Position numbers and translations under genes: made by a program. From the NCBI GenBank assembly GCA_002317385.1, contig DCJH01000001.1, positions 1 to 64,000 on the forward strand: a stretch of 64,000 nucleotides of DNA. Direction: 5' to 3'. Below the pieces are notes generated by a model. It was not told the origin of the DNA, did no database searches, and worked only from the letters and a program-made list of their open reading frames with translations. Of the stretch, positions 18,481 to 27,360 are shown one piece after another. This stretch comes from Prevotella sp. UBA1705 (GTDB lineage Bacteria; Bacteroidota; Bacteroidia; Bacteroidales; Bacteroidaceae). The number at the start of each line of letters is the position of its first letter. Within the stretch, counting starts at the first letter, position 1.

Positions 18481-18519
18481 GGGCAAATGCCCCTAATCAT
18501 TTATTATCCGACAAAGTTA
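18481..18519 (-). promoter_or_regulatory. Candidate promoter and palindrome upstream of GH28-GH105 gene
   Basis: Minus-strand TAACTTTG at 18,519-18,512 is a good -7 box, but no TTTG lies at the usual distance. Immediately downstream the perfect palindrome GGGCAAATGCCC analogue (GGGCA-AA-TGCCC at 18,481-18,492) would fall near the start of the transcript, where it could be an operator or a leader hairpin. The leader would be about 125 nt. Confidence 0.45.
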
Positions 18520-18580
18520 AGAAAGAAAATCCATAATAGGGGGAGGCAATTGTTAAAAATCTCATTTTCAGGCTAAAATA

Positions 18581-18612
18581 TTTGCTTCTTTGAAAAAGAA
18601 AACCTATATTTG
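18581..18612 (+). promoter_or_regulatory. Rightward promoter with no obvious gene
   Basis: TTTG at 18,581-18,584, a 20-bp spacer and TATATTTG at 18,605-18,612 match the consensus perfectly. No convincing coding sequence follows before 19,113, where the next gene is on the opposite strand. It may drive a small RNA, or be the remnant of a lost gene. Confidence 0.5.
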
Positions 18613-18813
18613 CTACAGTTTTTCGATGATTTCGCGATATTTTTTGTTAGCGAAATCAATCCCTCGAGGTTGGTAGCATCCTGCGCCAACCTCTTTTGCT
18701 GCCTGAATCCGCTCCGTGCTCACAGATGCTTTCGGTTCTGCCAATGGGGTGGGCAGGACTTGTCTCGTAGGCTTTCTCTCGCTATCAATGCCATCAATCG
18801 CTATCTTCCACAC
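18613..18813 (-). pseudogene. Possible short coding remnant, function unknown
   Basis: A 66-codon frame with protein-like composition whose product ends NKKYREIIEKL. It begins at a GTG, has no ribosome-binding site, no promoter and no family I can name, and overlaps the rightward promoter on the other strand. I record it as a possible gene remnant only; it could equally be chance. Confidence 0.2.
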
Positions 18814-18930
18814 AGAAATAGTGGGGAAATCTCACACAGACCGCACAGATTTTCACAGAGATGGAGCGTTATATTTTTTAAGTGATGGGTTTCTCGGAGT
18901 ACCGATAGGTCTTAGGCATTTTTGTTTAGC

Positions 18931-19050
18931 AGCCTCTCCCCCTTGCCCCTCCCTTAGAGAGAGGGACGGAATATGCAGGGGAGCTCGGTTTGATTCAGAG
19001 AAACCGCAATGGCATCGTAGGGACATGCACGGGGCATGTCCCTACGATGC
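18931..19050. repeat. Composite intergenic repeat: modules C-B without A
   Basis: Module C at 18,931-18,975 (AGCCTCTCCCCCTTGCCCCT, degenerate inner half). Module B at 19,012-19,050 is the most perfect copy of the palindrome: 17-bp arms starting GCATCGTAGGGACATGC on either side of ACGGG. It lies just downstream of the stop codon of the SLC13 gene and could terminate that transcript. Confidence 0.8.
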
Positions 19051-19112
19051 TATCATCATTTTGTAGTTTCTGTATCAAATCATCATCATCTTACGATGTG
19101 AGATTGCTGCGA

Positions 19113-20675
19113 TTAGCCTACAATTATCTTCACCAAATAGAGCACCACAGGTATGGTAACGATGGCGATGCCGATGAAATCGATGTAGACACCACTCTTG
19201 ATCATCTTGGTAATGGGCACGTAGCCACTGGCGTAGACAATGGCGTTGGGCGGCGTAGACACGGGGAGCATGAATCCGAGCGATGCGGAGAGGGCTACGC
19301 CCACGGCCACGGGCACGGGACTGAAGCCGGCCGAGAGGGCTGCACCGATGGCCAACGGGCCAATCATGTTGGTGGCGGCAGTGTGCGAGGTGAGCTCGGA
19401 GAGGAGCAGAGACATGACGCAGAACACAGCCACGAGGAGCATCTCAGACGGGTTGCCGCCCATCATGAAGATGATTTGGTCGCCTATCCATTTAGACAGT
19501 CCGGTGGAATACATCATTCCACCCATGGCGAGTCCACCGCCGAAGAGCAGCAGCGTGCCCCACTCGACGCCGGCCACGGCCTCTTTCCACTCCAGCGTCA
19601 TCTTGTGGCGCTTAAGGTCTACCGGCAGGAAGAACAGCAACAGCGCACCCACCATGGCCGCGATGGCCTCGGGAAAGAGCTTGTTGTATCGGTTGAGGAT
19701 GTCGCTCTCGGTACCAAAAAAAATACTGAGGATACCCGGAGTGACCCACAGAATGACAGCCACGATGAAGGCCACCATGGTGTTTTTCTGCGCGCGCGTC
19801 CAGTGACCCAGTGCGTTCACCTTCTCGGCAATGAAGCTCTGGGCACCCTCAATGTGCTCCACGTCCGAGGGGAACATGCGGGTGAGCACCACGTAGGCAA
19901 TGATGAAATAGGCCACCATGGCCACGAAGCCCCATACCATCCATTGGAAGAACGACACGTGGAGGTTGCACATCTCGTTGAGAAAACCCAGCATGATGAT
20001 GTTGGGAGGGGTACCGATGGGCGTGAGCACGCCGCCGATGGAGCAGGCATAGGCGGTCATGAGCATCAGTCCGGTGGCATACTTATACGAGCTGAGGTTG
20101 ATTACCTTGCCCTTGGCGGCCATCATCTCGCGGATAGCCTCAAGCAATCCGAGGGCGATGGGGAACATCATGGCGGCGGTGGCAGTGTTGCTGATCCAGC
20201 CCGAGCAGAGCATACACGCCAATCCAATGGCGAGGAAGATGCGCCGCGGGTTGTCGCCCACCCACTTCATCGACATGATACCATAGGCTATACGCTTGTC
20301 CACGCCGTTCACCATCATGGCCTTGGCAATGATAAATCCGCCCATGAAGAGGAAGATCATGGGGTTGGCGAAGGCGGCAAAGGCCTCCTTCATCTTCACA
20401 ACATCAAATACTACGCAGAGCGTGGGGCCGATGAGCGAGGTGACGGGAATAGGCACCGGCTCGGTAATCCACCACAGCGCCACCAACGTCATGATGGCAA
20501 GCAGCTTGTGAGCCTCGGGCGTGAGCCCGGCAATGGGCGTGATCCAAACAAGGATGGCGCAGATAGGGCCGAAGATGGCGCCAATAATCCTACGCTTACG
20601 GTCGAATGACGAATCCTGGTTCGCCTGGTCTTGTTCTTGCCCGGAGGTCTCGGGAGTGAGTTTAGCGTCGTTCAT
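19113..20675 (-). CDS. SLC13/DASS-family sodium-coupled dicarboxylate transporter
   Basis: A 520-aa inner-membrane carrier of the divalent anion:Na+ symporter family. After a 35-residue polar N-terminus come about 11-12 hydrophobic segments. Family motifs are visible: ALWWITEPVPIPVTSLIGP near the first helical hairpin, SGWISNTATAAMMFPIALGLL (SNT motif of the sodium/substrate site, first repeat), and in the second repeat SELTSHTAATNMIGPLAIGAAL followed by SLGFMLPVSTPPNAIVYASGYV. Start chosen at 20,675 (MNDAKL), since the earlier methionine at 20,711 is inside an AT-rich leader. Substrate is likely succinate, malate or fumarate, or another anion; the sequence does not decide. It stands alone. 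Confidence 0.9.
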   Translation of the reverse strand: MNDAKLTPETSGQEQDQANQDSSFDRKRRIIGAIFGPICAILVWITPIAGLTPEAHKLLAIMTLVALWWITEPVPIPVTSLIGPTLCVVFDVVKMKEAFAAFANPMIFLFMGGFIIAKAMMVNGVDKRIAYGIMSMKWVGDNPRRIFLAIGLACMLCSGWISNTATAAMMFPIALGLLEAIREMMAAKGKVINLSSYKYATGLMLMTAYACSIGGVLTPIGTPPNIIMLGFLNEMCNLHVSFFQWMVWGFVAMVAYFIIAYVVLTRMFPSDVEHIEGAQSFIAEKVNALGHWTRAQKNTMVAFIVAVILWVTPGILSIFFGTESDILNRYNKLFPEAIAAMVGALLLFFLPVDLKRHKMTLEWKEAVAGVEWGTLLLFGGGLAMGGMMYSTGLSKWIGDQIIFMMGGNPSEMLLVAVFCVMSLLLSELTSHTAATNMIGPLAIGAALSAGFSPVPVAVGVALSASLGFMLPVSTPPNAIVYASGYVPITKMIKSGVYIDFIGIAIVTIPVVLYLVKIIVG

Positions 20676-20811
20676 AAAATTAAGGTTTAAGTAGTAGTAA
20701 TTTTGTCTCAAAAGTAGGAATTAAATCGATTCACGCTGGTAAATATTCGGAAAAATATTGGCATTTAGCATTTTTTCACACTTCTAAACGGCTATTTCTC
20801 AGGGAAAAACC

Positions 20812-20819
20812 TATTTTTG
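20812..20819 (+). promoter_or_regulatory. Candidate -7 box for small membrane protein gene
   Basis: TATTTTTG at 20,812-20,819 fits TAnnTTTG. The -33 position holds TATTTC and not TTTG, so the match is partial. The leader would be about 110 nt. Confidence 0.4.
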
Positions 20820-20935
20820 CAATATAGAGGGAGGTTCTGATGCGATATCATCCCTCATCCGGTGCAGGCGTGCGGCCGATGGAACGACTCTGAGACTTTA
20901 TCATACTTATACCTTCTAACTTAAATGTCAGTAGT

Positions 20936-21223
20936 ATGAATGCTTTATTGTATATTGTAATCGGCGTGGTGCTGTGCTTAGCACTCGTCTATCTGAACTA
21001 CCGTCACAACCATCGATTCACCTTCGATGAGGGACGACTGAGAACTGCTATCGAGCGCATATTCCGTGAGACCGGTCTGCGCCAGTTATCCAAAAAAGAT
21101 TTTATCTACAAGCTCAAACAGATCCTGAACTGCACGCAGAAAGAGGCGCTCTACCTCTATGGCATGGCCCGTGGTCGCGGCATCATCGTCGATGAAGACA
21201 AGGAGGTGAGGCTCGCCAGCTGA
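20936..21223 (+). CDS. Small membrane-anchored protein, unknown function
   Basis: A 95-aa protein with one N-terminal transmembrane helix (LLYIVIGVVLCLALVYLNY, about residues 4-22) followed by a short basic linker and a soluble helical domain (about 30-95) with RLRTAIERIFRETGLRQLSKKDFIYKLKQILNCTQKEALYLYGMARGRG. The soluble part resembles a small winged-helix or ribosome-associated helical fold only in a general way; I do not recognise the family. It is a single gene with no operon partner. Coding is supported by composition and by the clean start context. Confidence 0.6.
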   Translation: MNALLYIVIGVVLCLALVYLNYRHNHRFTFDEGRLRTAIERIFRETGLRQLSKKDFIYKLKQILNCTQKEALYLYGMARGRGIIVDEDKEVRLAS

Positions 21224-21335
21224 TCATTCCCACATATGATAAGGTAGCCTCGGTCGCGACAGGTGGCCGGGAGTAGATTGTAGACTTCTTGTCTCATGCG
21301 AATAGCGCATGAGGCGAGAAGGTGTGTGGTGGGGT

Positions 21336-21506
21336 ACACCCATTGTTTATCGGTGGATGGCGAGTGCAGAGTAGGGACATGCCCCGTGCATGTCCGCACC
21401 GTCGGAGGGCGTAAGAGGGATAGGATGATGTGGAATTTAAGAGGAATGAGAGGGCGAGAGATGGAAAAAAGAGCGGGGCGCTGACATGCACGGGGCATGT
21501 CCCTGC
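21336..21506. repeat. Module B pair (136-bp MITE-like element), copy 1, with linker
   Basis: Left half palindrome at 21,371-21,395 and its inverted partner at 21,482-21,506 bound a 136-bp element with imperfect inverted ends. The preceding ACACCCATTGTTTATCG at about 21,336 is the same linker that joins modules C and B at 33,730-33,764. The interior (GTAAGAGGGATAGGATGA...) matches the interiors of the copies at 33.8 and 43.75 kb. The rest of the gap 21,224-21,680 shows no gene. Confidence 0.8.
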
Positions 21507-21624
21507 TATGCTCACCATCATTTTCACGGGTACTCTATCTGGGGAATCCGCAGGTTGATGGGCGGATTCTCTGTGGAATCAACGTGGGACGGAGGGCTCC
21601 GGGAAATCTGTTTAATCTGTTGTT

Positions 21625-21660
21625 AAAAAAGAAGGGGCCGGAGGGATGAGCCCTCCAGCC
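21625..21660 (-). terminator. Intrinsic terminator of secreted hypothetical gene
   Basis: On the minus strand GGCTGGAGGG...CCCTCCGGCC (21,660-21,636) forms a ten-pair stem with one mismatch and is followed by CTTCTTTTTT. It lies about 20 bp after the stop codon at 21,681. Confidence 0.85.
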
Positions 21661-21680
21661 ATGGATGATAGCATTGTCTG

Positions 21681-22127
21681 CTACGGCAGCGTAGGCTGCT
21701 TGGTGAAGATGAGGGTTTTGGGGAGCTTCACCCACTTGCGATTACGGGCAATCTTGATGGTGCTGCCGGAGCCCTGGGTGAGGCGGAAGGTGCCGTCGGG
21801 AAGGAGCGTGAGGGTGGCTTCGAGATCCTCGCTGCCATAGTCGTTGATGACCTGAAGCATGACCTGTGTGGCACTCGACACCTCGACCGAGGTAAAGAGC
21901 CACTTGCGACCATCCTGATTGTCGCCGAGGAAGCCCGGCAACTCGCCGTAGAGTTCCTGGCCGGGCACGGTGATGTCGCTCCGGTAGGCGTTCAGACGGA
22001 TGTAGACGTTGTATTCCTTATTGTTATATAGACCCCGGAAGGTGGTGGTGTCGGTGCAGGAAACCTGCTGGGCGAAGGCCATGGTGGTCATCAGCAGCCC
22101 CAAGAGGGCCATTATAATTTTTCTCAT
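21681..22127 (-). CDS. Small secreted protein, unknown function
   Basis: A 148-aa protein with a cleavable signal peptide (MRKIIMALLGLLMTTMAFAQ). The mature part is beta-rich and hydrophilic (FRGLYNNKEYNVYIRLNAYR, GRKWLFTSVEVSSATQVMLQVIN, ATLTLLPDGTFRLTQGSGSTIKIARNRKWVKL) and ends without any sorting signal I recognise. It is likely periplasmic or secreted. No family assignment is possible from the sequence. Monocistronic with its own terminator. Confidence 0.7.
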   Translation of the reverse strand: MRKIIMALLGLLMTTMAFAQQVSCTDTTTFRGLYNNKEYNVYIRLNAYRSDITVPGQELYGELPGFLGDNQDGRKWLFTSVEVSSATQVMLQVINDYGSEDLEATLTLLPDGTFRLTQGSGSTIKIARNRKWVKLPKTLIFTKQPTLP

Positions 22128-22207
22128 GCTCTAACTGATTGAATGTTGCAAAGTTAATGGTTTATGTCAAGAAGACGCGTAATTTAACTAAAATATATCA
22201 CATAAAA

Positions 22208-22238
22208 TTTGGATTTAATATTAATTATATTACCTTTG
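22208..22238 (+). promoter_or_regulatory. Promoter of glycogen synthase-phosphorylase pair
   Basis: TTTG at 22,208-22,211, a 19-bp spacer and TACCTTTG at 22,231-22,238 match the consensus. The start codon at 22,261 is only about 15-17 nt downstream of the predicted transcript start. Confidence 0.8.
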
Positions 22239-22260
22239 CAACCAAAGATTAGTTTTAAGT

Positions 22261-23925
22261 ATGACAGGACGAATGCTATTTCCCGACTACATTTTTGAGT
22301 CGAGTTGGGAAGTTTGCAATAAGGTTGGAGGAATATATGCGGTGTTGTCTACCCGGGCTAAGACCTTGCAGGACAGGATTAAAGATAGGATTATCTTCAT
22401 CGGCCCGGACTGTTGGCAACAGCAAGCGTGTAAATATTTGATAGAAGACGCTGCCCTTTTTGCCGACTGGAAGTTGCGGGCAGCCGAAGAAGGACTGAAC
22501 CTCAGGATTGGCCGATGGGACATTCCGGGGCAGCCTATCGCCATTTTGGTGGACTTCGCGCCATTTTTTGCGAAGAAAGCCGAGCTCTATACCGATTTGT
22601 GGAACGACTATCAGGTGGACAGCCTGCACGCCTACGGCGACTACGATGAGGCGTCGATGTTCTCGTATGCGGCTGCACGCGTGGTGGAGAGCTTCTATCG
22701 CTTCTACCTCGACGCCGGGAAGCGCGTGGTGTATCACGGCAATGAGTGGATGACGGGCCTCGGACTGCTCTACATCCAGAAGCATGTGCCAGAGATTGCC
22801 ACCGTCTTTACGACCCACGCCACGAGCATCGGCCGCAGCATCGCGGGCAACAACAAACCGCTATACGACTATCTCTTTGCCTACAACGGCGACCAGATGG
22901 CCGGCGAACTCAACATGGAGAGCAAGCATTCGATAGAGAAACAGACGGCCCACCACGTGGATTGTTTCACCACCGTGAGCGACATCACGGCGCGCGAATG
23001 TGCCGAACTGCTGGACAAGCCCTGCGACGTGGTGCTGCCCAACGGTTTTGAAGACAACTTCGTGGCTAAGGGAGCCGCCTTCACGGCCAAGCGCTGCAAG
23101 GCCCGTCAGCGCCTGCTGGGCGTGGCCAATGCGCTGCTCGGCACCCAGCTGGGCGACGACACGCTGCTCGTGGCCACCAGCGGTCGCTACGAATTCCGCA
23201 ACAAAGGTATCGACGTGTTTATCGAAGCCATGAACCGACTGAACCACGACGACCGGCTCTGCCGCCCCGTGGTGGCCTTCATCGAGGTGCCGGGATGGGT
23301 GGGCGACGCCCGCCAGGACCTGCAGGAGCGGTTGGCTTCGGGCCAGACCTATGCCGAGCCGCTGGCCCAGCCCATGGTGACCCACTGGCTGCACAATGCC
23401 GGCGACGACCGTGTGATGGGCATGATGAACTGGCTCGACATGCGCAATCGGCCCGAAGACCATGTGAAGGTGATCTTCGTGCCCTGCTATCTCACCGGCG
23501 ACGACGGCATCATCAACATGCCTTACTACGATGTGATACCCGGCAACGACCTCTCGGTCTATCCGTCATACTATGAGCCGTGGGGCTACACCCCGCTCGA
23601 ATCGGTGGCCTTCAAGGTGCCCGCCATCACCACAGACCTGGCCGGTTTCGGCCTCTGGGTGAACAAGGAGCTGGGCCACGAGGGCGAGATTGCAGATGGC
23701 GTGAAGGTGATTCGCCGCACGGATTACAACTATGCCGAGGTGGCCGACGCCATCAGAGACACCGTGGTGGAGTATGCCTCGATGGACGAGAAGGCCACGG
23801 CAAAGGCGCGCGAGAAGGCTTTCCGCTTGTCGAAGAAAGCCCTGTGGCAGCATTTCATCACATATTATGAGCAGGCCTACGACGTTGCCCTGCGCAAGGC
23901 CGAAGTGAGGAAGAATGAGAATTAA
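22261..23925 (+). CDS. Glycogen synthase, GT3 type
   Basis: A 554-aa glycosyltransferase of the GT3 (animal/fungal glycogen synthase) type, which extends alpha-1,4-glucan from a nucleotide sugar. The N-terminal nucleotide-binding region begins FESSWEVCNKVGGIYAVLSTRA, with the KVGGIY loop of the family. HGNEWMTGLGLLYI, FTTHATSIGR and HSIEKQTAHHVDCFTTVSD follow, and the C-terminal domain has NGFEDNF and the signature PSYYEPWGYTPLESVAFKVP with the catalytic Glu region. No signal peptide: cytoplasmic. It lies 28 bp before the phosphorylase, so synthesis and breakdown enzymes share a transcript. Donor specificity (UDP- or ADP-glucose) cannot be told from sequence. Confidence 0.9.
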   Translation: MTGRMLFPDYIFESSWEVCNKVGGIYAVLSTRAKTLQDRIKDRIIFIGPDCWQQQACKYLIEDAALFADWKLRAAEEGLNLRIGRWDIPGQPIAILVDFAPFFAKKAELYTDLWNDYQVDSLHAYGDYDEASMFSYAAARVVESFYRFYLDAGKRVVYHGNEWMTGLGLLYIQKHVPEIATVFTTHATSIGRSIAGNNKPLYDYLFAYNGDQMAGELNMESKHSIEKQTAHHVDCFTTVSDITARECAELLDKPCDVVLPNGFEDNFVAKGAAFTAKRCKARQRLLGVANALLGTQLGDDTLLVATSGRYEFRNKGIDVFIEAMNRLNHDDRLCRPVVAFIEVPGWVGDARQDLQERLASGQTYAEPLAQPMVTHWLHNAGDDRVMGMMNWLDMRNRPEDHVKVIFVPCYLTGDDGIINMPYYDVIPGNDLSVYPSYYEPWGYTPLESVAFKVPAITTDLAGFGLWVNKELGHEGEIADGVKVIRRTDYNYAEVADAIRDTVVEYASMDEKATAKAREKAFRLSKKALWQHFITYYEQAYDVALRKAEVRKNEN

Positions 23926-23953
23926 AAACCTAAAATAAAATTATTAAGTAGTT

Positions 23954-26515
23954 ATGAAAATTAAAGCAGATTATAGTGAAGCTCCGAAATGGAAGGAACT
24001 GTCGGTAAAGTCACGCCTTCCGGAGCAGCTGAATTGTCTGGACGAAATCGCCCACAACCTCTGGTGGGCCTGGAGTTTCAACGCCCGTAACCTGTTTAAG
24101 AGTCTCGACGAACAGCTCTACGAGGAGGTGGGCTACAACCCTGTGCTGCTTCTGGAACGTCTTGGCTATGACCGCAAGGAGGCCATCGTGAAGGATAAGG
24201 CCCTGATGAAGAAGGTGAAGGACGTGTATGCAGAGTTCCGCGCCTATATGGATGAGAAGCCCAACGAGAAGCGTCCGTCGGTGGCCTATTTCTCGATGGA
24301 GTATGGTTTGAACCAGGTGCTGAAGATCTACTCTGGCGGTCTGGGTATGCTTGCCGGCGATTACCTCAAGGAAGCCTCCGACTCCAACGTCGACCTGTGT
24401 GCCGTGGGATTCCTCTATCGCTATGGATACTTCACGCAGACCCTCTCGATGGACGGCCAGCAGATTGCCCAGTATGATGCTCAGAACTTCAACTCGCTGC
24501 CCATTGAGCGTGTGCTCGACGAGAATGGCAACCAGGTTGTGGTAGACGTTCCCTATATGAACTACCAGGTTCACGCCCTCGTATGGTGTGCCAATGTGGG
24601 TCGAATCAAACTGTATCTGCTCGATACCGACAACGATATGAACTCCGAGTTCGACAAGCCCATCACCCACTCTCTCTACGGTGGCGACTGGGAGAACCGC
24701 CTGAAGCAGGAGATTCTGCTGGGTATCGGTGGTATCCTCACACTGAAGAAGCTCGGCATCAAGAAGGATATCTACCACTGCAACGAGGGTCATGCTGCCC
24801 TCTGCAACCTGCAGCGCCTGTGCGATTACATCGACGAGGGCCTGACGTTCAACCAGGCCATGGAGCTCGTGCGCGCCTCTTCGCTCTATACCGTACATAC
24901 TCCTGTGCCTGCCGGTCACGACTATTTCGACGAGGCTCTCTTCGGCAAGTATATGGGCAATTACCCTGCCCGTCTGGGCATCTCCTGGGATGAGTTCATC
25001 GGCATGGGCCGTCAGAACCCCGCCGACCACGGAGAGCGCTTCTGCATGAGCACCTTCGCCTGCAACACTTGCCAGGAGGTAAACGGTGTAAGTAAGCTCC
25101 ACGGCTGGGTGAGCCAGAAGATGTTTGCCCCCATCTGGTCGGGCTATTTTCCCGAAGAGAACCATGTGGGCTACGTGACCAACGGCGTACACTTCCCCAC
25201 CTGGACTGCCAACGAATGGCGTAAGGTGTATGACAAGTATTTCGATGCGTCGTTCCTGGGCGACCAGAGCAACGAGAGCATCTGGCATGCTATATATAAT
25301 GTACCCGACGATGAGATCTGGAGCACCCGCCTCGCACTGAAGAAGAAGCTCGTAGACTATATCCGCGAGAAGTTCACCCAGTCGTGGCTGCGCAACCAGG
25401 GCGACCCCGCCCGTGTGGTTTCGCTGCTGGGCCGCATCAACCCCAACGCGCTGATGATTGGTTTCTGCCGTCGATTTGCCACCTACAAGCGTGCGCATCT
25501 GCTGTTCACCGACCTGGCTCGTCTCGACAAGATCGTGAACAATCCCGAGTGCCCCGTTATCTTCTTGTTCTCAGGCAAGGCCCACCCCGCCGACGGTGCC
25601 GGCCAGGGTCTTATCAAGAGAATCTACGAAATCAGTCAGCGTCCGGAGTTCCTCGGCAAGATTATCTTCCTTGAGGACTACGACATGCAGCTTGCCCGCC
25701 GCCTCGTGTCGGGTGTAGACATCTGGATGAACACCCCGACCCGTCCGCTCGAAGCATCGGGTACGTCGGGCGAGAAGGCCGAGATGAACGGTGTGGTAAA
25801 TCTCTCCGTGCTCGACGGATGGTGGGTTGAGGGCTACCGCAAGGATGCCGGATGGGCACTTCCGCAGGAGCGCACCTACGACAACCAGAGCTATCAAGAC
25901 CAGCTCGACGCCGCTACCATCTACTCGCTGCTGGAGAACGAGATCATCCCGCTCTACTATGCACGCAACAAGAAGGGCTTCAGCGAGAACTGGATCAAGG
26001 TCATCAAGAACTCTATCGCTACCATTGCGCCTCACTATACCATGAAGCGACAGCTGGATGATTACTACGATAAGTTCTACATCAAGGAGGCTGCCCGCTT
26101 CAAGAAGCTCGCTGCCGGCAACAACAAACTGGCTAAGGACATCGCCCTCTGGAAGGAAACGGTGGCCGAGCGCTGGGATGCCATCCGCGTGGTAAGCAAG
26201 GATACGAGTCTCTTCGACAATGGCGGCGAGACGGGAGTAACCTATACTTTGAAGTACGTGATCGACGAACAGGGTCTCGACGACGCTGTGGGGCTGGAGC
26301 TCGTGGTGCTCAAGCCCGAGACCGATCCGTCGGATTACAAGGTGTTCAAGGTGCACGAGTTCAAGCAGGTGGGCCACGAGGGCAACAACTATACGTTCGA
26401 ATTGACCGTAGAGCCCGACAATGCCGGCTCGTTCCGCAGCTGTGTGCGCATGTTCCCCAAGAACAAGGAACTGCCCCATCGTCAGGACTTCTGCTACGTG
26501 AAGTGGCTCGACTAA
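23954..26515 (+). CDS. glgP: Alpha-glucan (glycogen) phosphorylase, GT35
   Basis: An 853-aa PLP-dependent phosphorylase of the shorter bacterial/archaeal subfamily, releasing glucose-1-phosphate from glycogen. It shows the N-terminal NLWWAWSFNARNLF, PSVAYFSMEYGL, YSGGLGMLAGDYLKEASD (phosphate/active site), YHCNEGHAAL, and the PLP-binding region RPLEASGTSGEKAEMNGVVNLSVLDGWWVEGY. In many relatives the residue before the PLP lysine is Met (SGMKA); here it is Glu (SGEKA). The last about 120 residues (TGVTYTLKYVIDEQGLDDAVGLELVV...) form an added beta-sandwich domain found in Bacteroidetes members. Cotranscribed with the synthase. Confidence 0.93.
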   Translation: MKIKADYSEAPKWKELSVKSRLPEQLNCLDEIAHNLWWAWSFNARNLFKSLDEQLYEEVGYNPVLLLERLGYDRKEAIVKDKALMKKVKDVYAEFRAYMDEKPNEKRPSVAYFSMEYGLNQVLKIYSGGLGMLAGDYLKEASDSNVDLCAVGFLYRYGYFTQTLSMDGQQIAQYDAQNFNSLPIERVLDENGNQVVVDVPYMNYQVHALVWCANVGRIKLYLLDTDNDMNSEFDKPITHSLYGGDWENRLKQEILLGIGGILTLKKLGIKKDIYHCNEGHAALCNLQRLCDYIDEGLTFNQAMELVRASSLYTVHTPVPAGHDYFDEALFGKYMGNYPARLGISWDEFIGMGRQNPADHGERFCMSTFACNTCQEVNGVSKLHGWVSQKMFAPIWSGYFPEENHVGYVTNGVHFPTWTANEWRKVYDKYFDASFLGDQSNESIWHAIYNVPDDEIWSTRLALKKKLVDYIREKFTQSWLRNQGDPARVVSLLGRINPNALMIGFCRRFATYKRAHLLFTDLARLDKIVNNPECPVIFLFSGKAHPADGAGQGLIKRIYEISQRPEFLGKIIFLEDYDMQLARRLVSGVDIWMNTPTRPLEASGTSGEKAEMNGVVNLSVLDGWWVEGYRKDAGWALPQERTYDNQSYQDQLDAATIYSLLENEIIPLYYARNKKGFSENWIKVIKNSIATIAPHYTMKRQLDDYYDKFYIKEAARFKKLAAGNNKLAKDIALWKETVAERWDAIRVVSKDTSLFDNGGETGVTYTLKYVIDEQGLDDAVGLELVVLKPETDPSDYKVFKVHEFKQVGHEGNNYTFELTVEPDNAGSFRSCVRMFPKNKELPHRQDFCYVKWLD

Positions 26516-26543
26516 TTGGTCGATACCTCGATATCTATATCTT

Positions 26544-26586
26544 CGGGCGCTTGCATCCAGCTGGGTGCAGGTGCTCGTTTTTTTGT
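26544..26586 (+). terminator. Intrinsic terminator after glgP
   Basis: GGGCGCTTGCATCC and GGGTGCAGGTGCTC form a long stem with G-U pairs and are followed by GTTTTTTT. Placed 30 bp after the stop codon. Confidence 0.8.
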
Positions 26587-26595
26587 CGCCGATAA

Positions 26596-26627
26596 TTTGG
26601 CGGCATAGGTTTTGTTTCGTATATTTG
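26596..26627 (+). promoter_or_regulatory. Promoter of mazG-rhodanese pair
   Basis: TTTG at 26,596-26,599, a 20-bp spacer, TATATTTG at 26,620-26,627. The start codon lies 24 bp beyond. Confidence 0.8.
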
Positions 26628-26650
26628 TGGCATATTAGATTTTTTCTGCT

Positions 26651-26977
26651 ATGGAAATGAACGAGTATCAGGAAAAAGCCATGTCTACGGCCATCTATCC
26701 GCAGGCCATGCGCATTGTCTATCCGGCCCTCGGACTGGCTGGAGAGACCGGTGAGGTGGCCGATAAGGTGAAGAAAGAGGTGCGCGACCGTGCCGCCGCG
26801 TTCTCCCCCGAGTCGCGGGTGGAGATAGCCAAAGAGCTTGGCGACGTGATGTGGTATATCGCAGCGATGGCCCGTGACCTGGGCTTCTCGCTCGAAGAGA
26901 TAGCCCGGATGAACATCGACAAGGTGAATTCGCGGAAAAACCGCCATCAGATTCATGGAGAAGGAGACAACAGATGA
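26651..26977 (+). CDS. MazG-like nucleotide pyrophosphohydrolase
   Basis: A 108-aa all-alpha NTP pyrophosphohydrolase of the MazG-like type. The metal-binding EXXE...EXXD pattern is complete: Glu32 and Glu35 in GETGEVADK, Glu62 and Asp65 in KELGDVMWYI. Enzymes of this family hydrolyse non-canonical or excess (d)NTPs to NMP and pyrophosphate; which nucleotide is used here is unknown. Single-domain length is normal. Its stop codon overlaps the ATG of the next gene by 4 bp. Confidence 0.88.
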   Translation: MEMNEYQEKAMSTAIYPQAMRIVYPALGLAGETGEVADKVKKEVRDRAAAFSPESRVEIAKELGDVMWYIAAMARDLGFSLEEIARMNIDKVNSRKNRHQIHGEGDNR

Positions 26978-27360
26978 AAAAATATATGGTATCAATACTT
27001 GCAGCGCTGGGCCTCGGAATGAGTTCCTGCGCACAGAATGAGAACATCACGTCGGTAGGTGCCGACCAGTTTGAACAGTCGATTGTGGCCGACTCGGTGC
27101 AGTTGGTAGACGTGCGTACGCCCGAGGAGTATGCCGACGGACATATTGCCTACGCCGTGAACAACGACGTGCAGCAGTCCGGATTCAAGGACAAGGCCCT
27201 GCAGACACTGAAGAAAGACAAACCCGCCTATGTCTACTGCCGCAGCGGCAAACGCTCGATGATGGCCGCAAATATCCTGGCTGAAGCCGGATTCAAGGTG
27301 GTGAACCTGCGCGGGGGTATCATGGAGTGGGCCGATTCGGGCAAGCCCATCAACCGATAG
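26974..27360 (+). CDS. Rhodanese-domain lipoprotein
   Basis: A 128-aa exported rhodanese. The signal ends at lipobox Cys19 (LGLGMSSCAQ). One rhodanese domain follows, with VQLVDVRTPEEYADGHIAYAVN and active-site loop VYCRSGKRS around Cys89, then NLRGGIMEWADSGKP. Rhodanese domains carry a persulfide on this cysteine; the envelope location suggests a redox or sulfur-handling role outside the cytoplasm. The four-base ATGA overlap with the MazG-like gene implies coupled translation, although the two products act in different compartments. Confidence 0.88.
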   Translation: MKKYMVSILAALGLGMSSCAQNENITSVGADQFEQSIVADSVQLVDVRTPEEYADGHIAYAVNNDVQQSGFKDKALQTLKKDKPAYVYCRSGKRSMMAANILAEAGFKVVNLRGGIMEWADSGKPINR

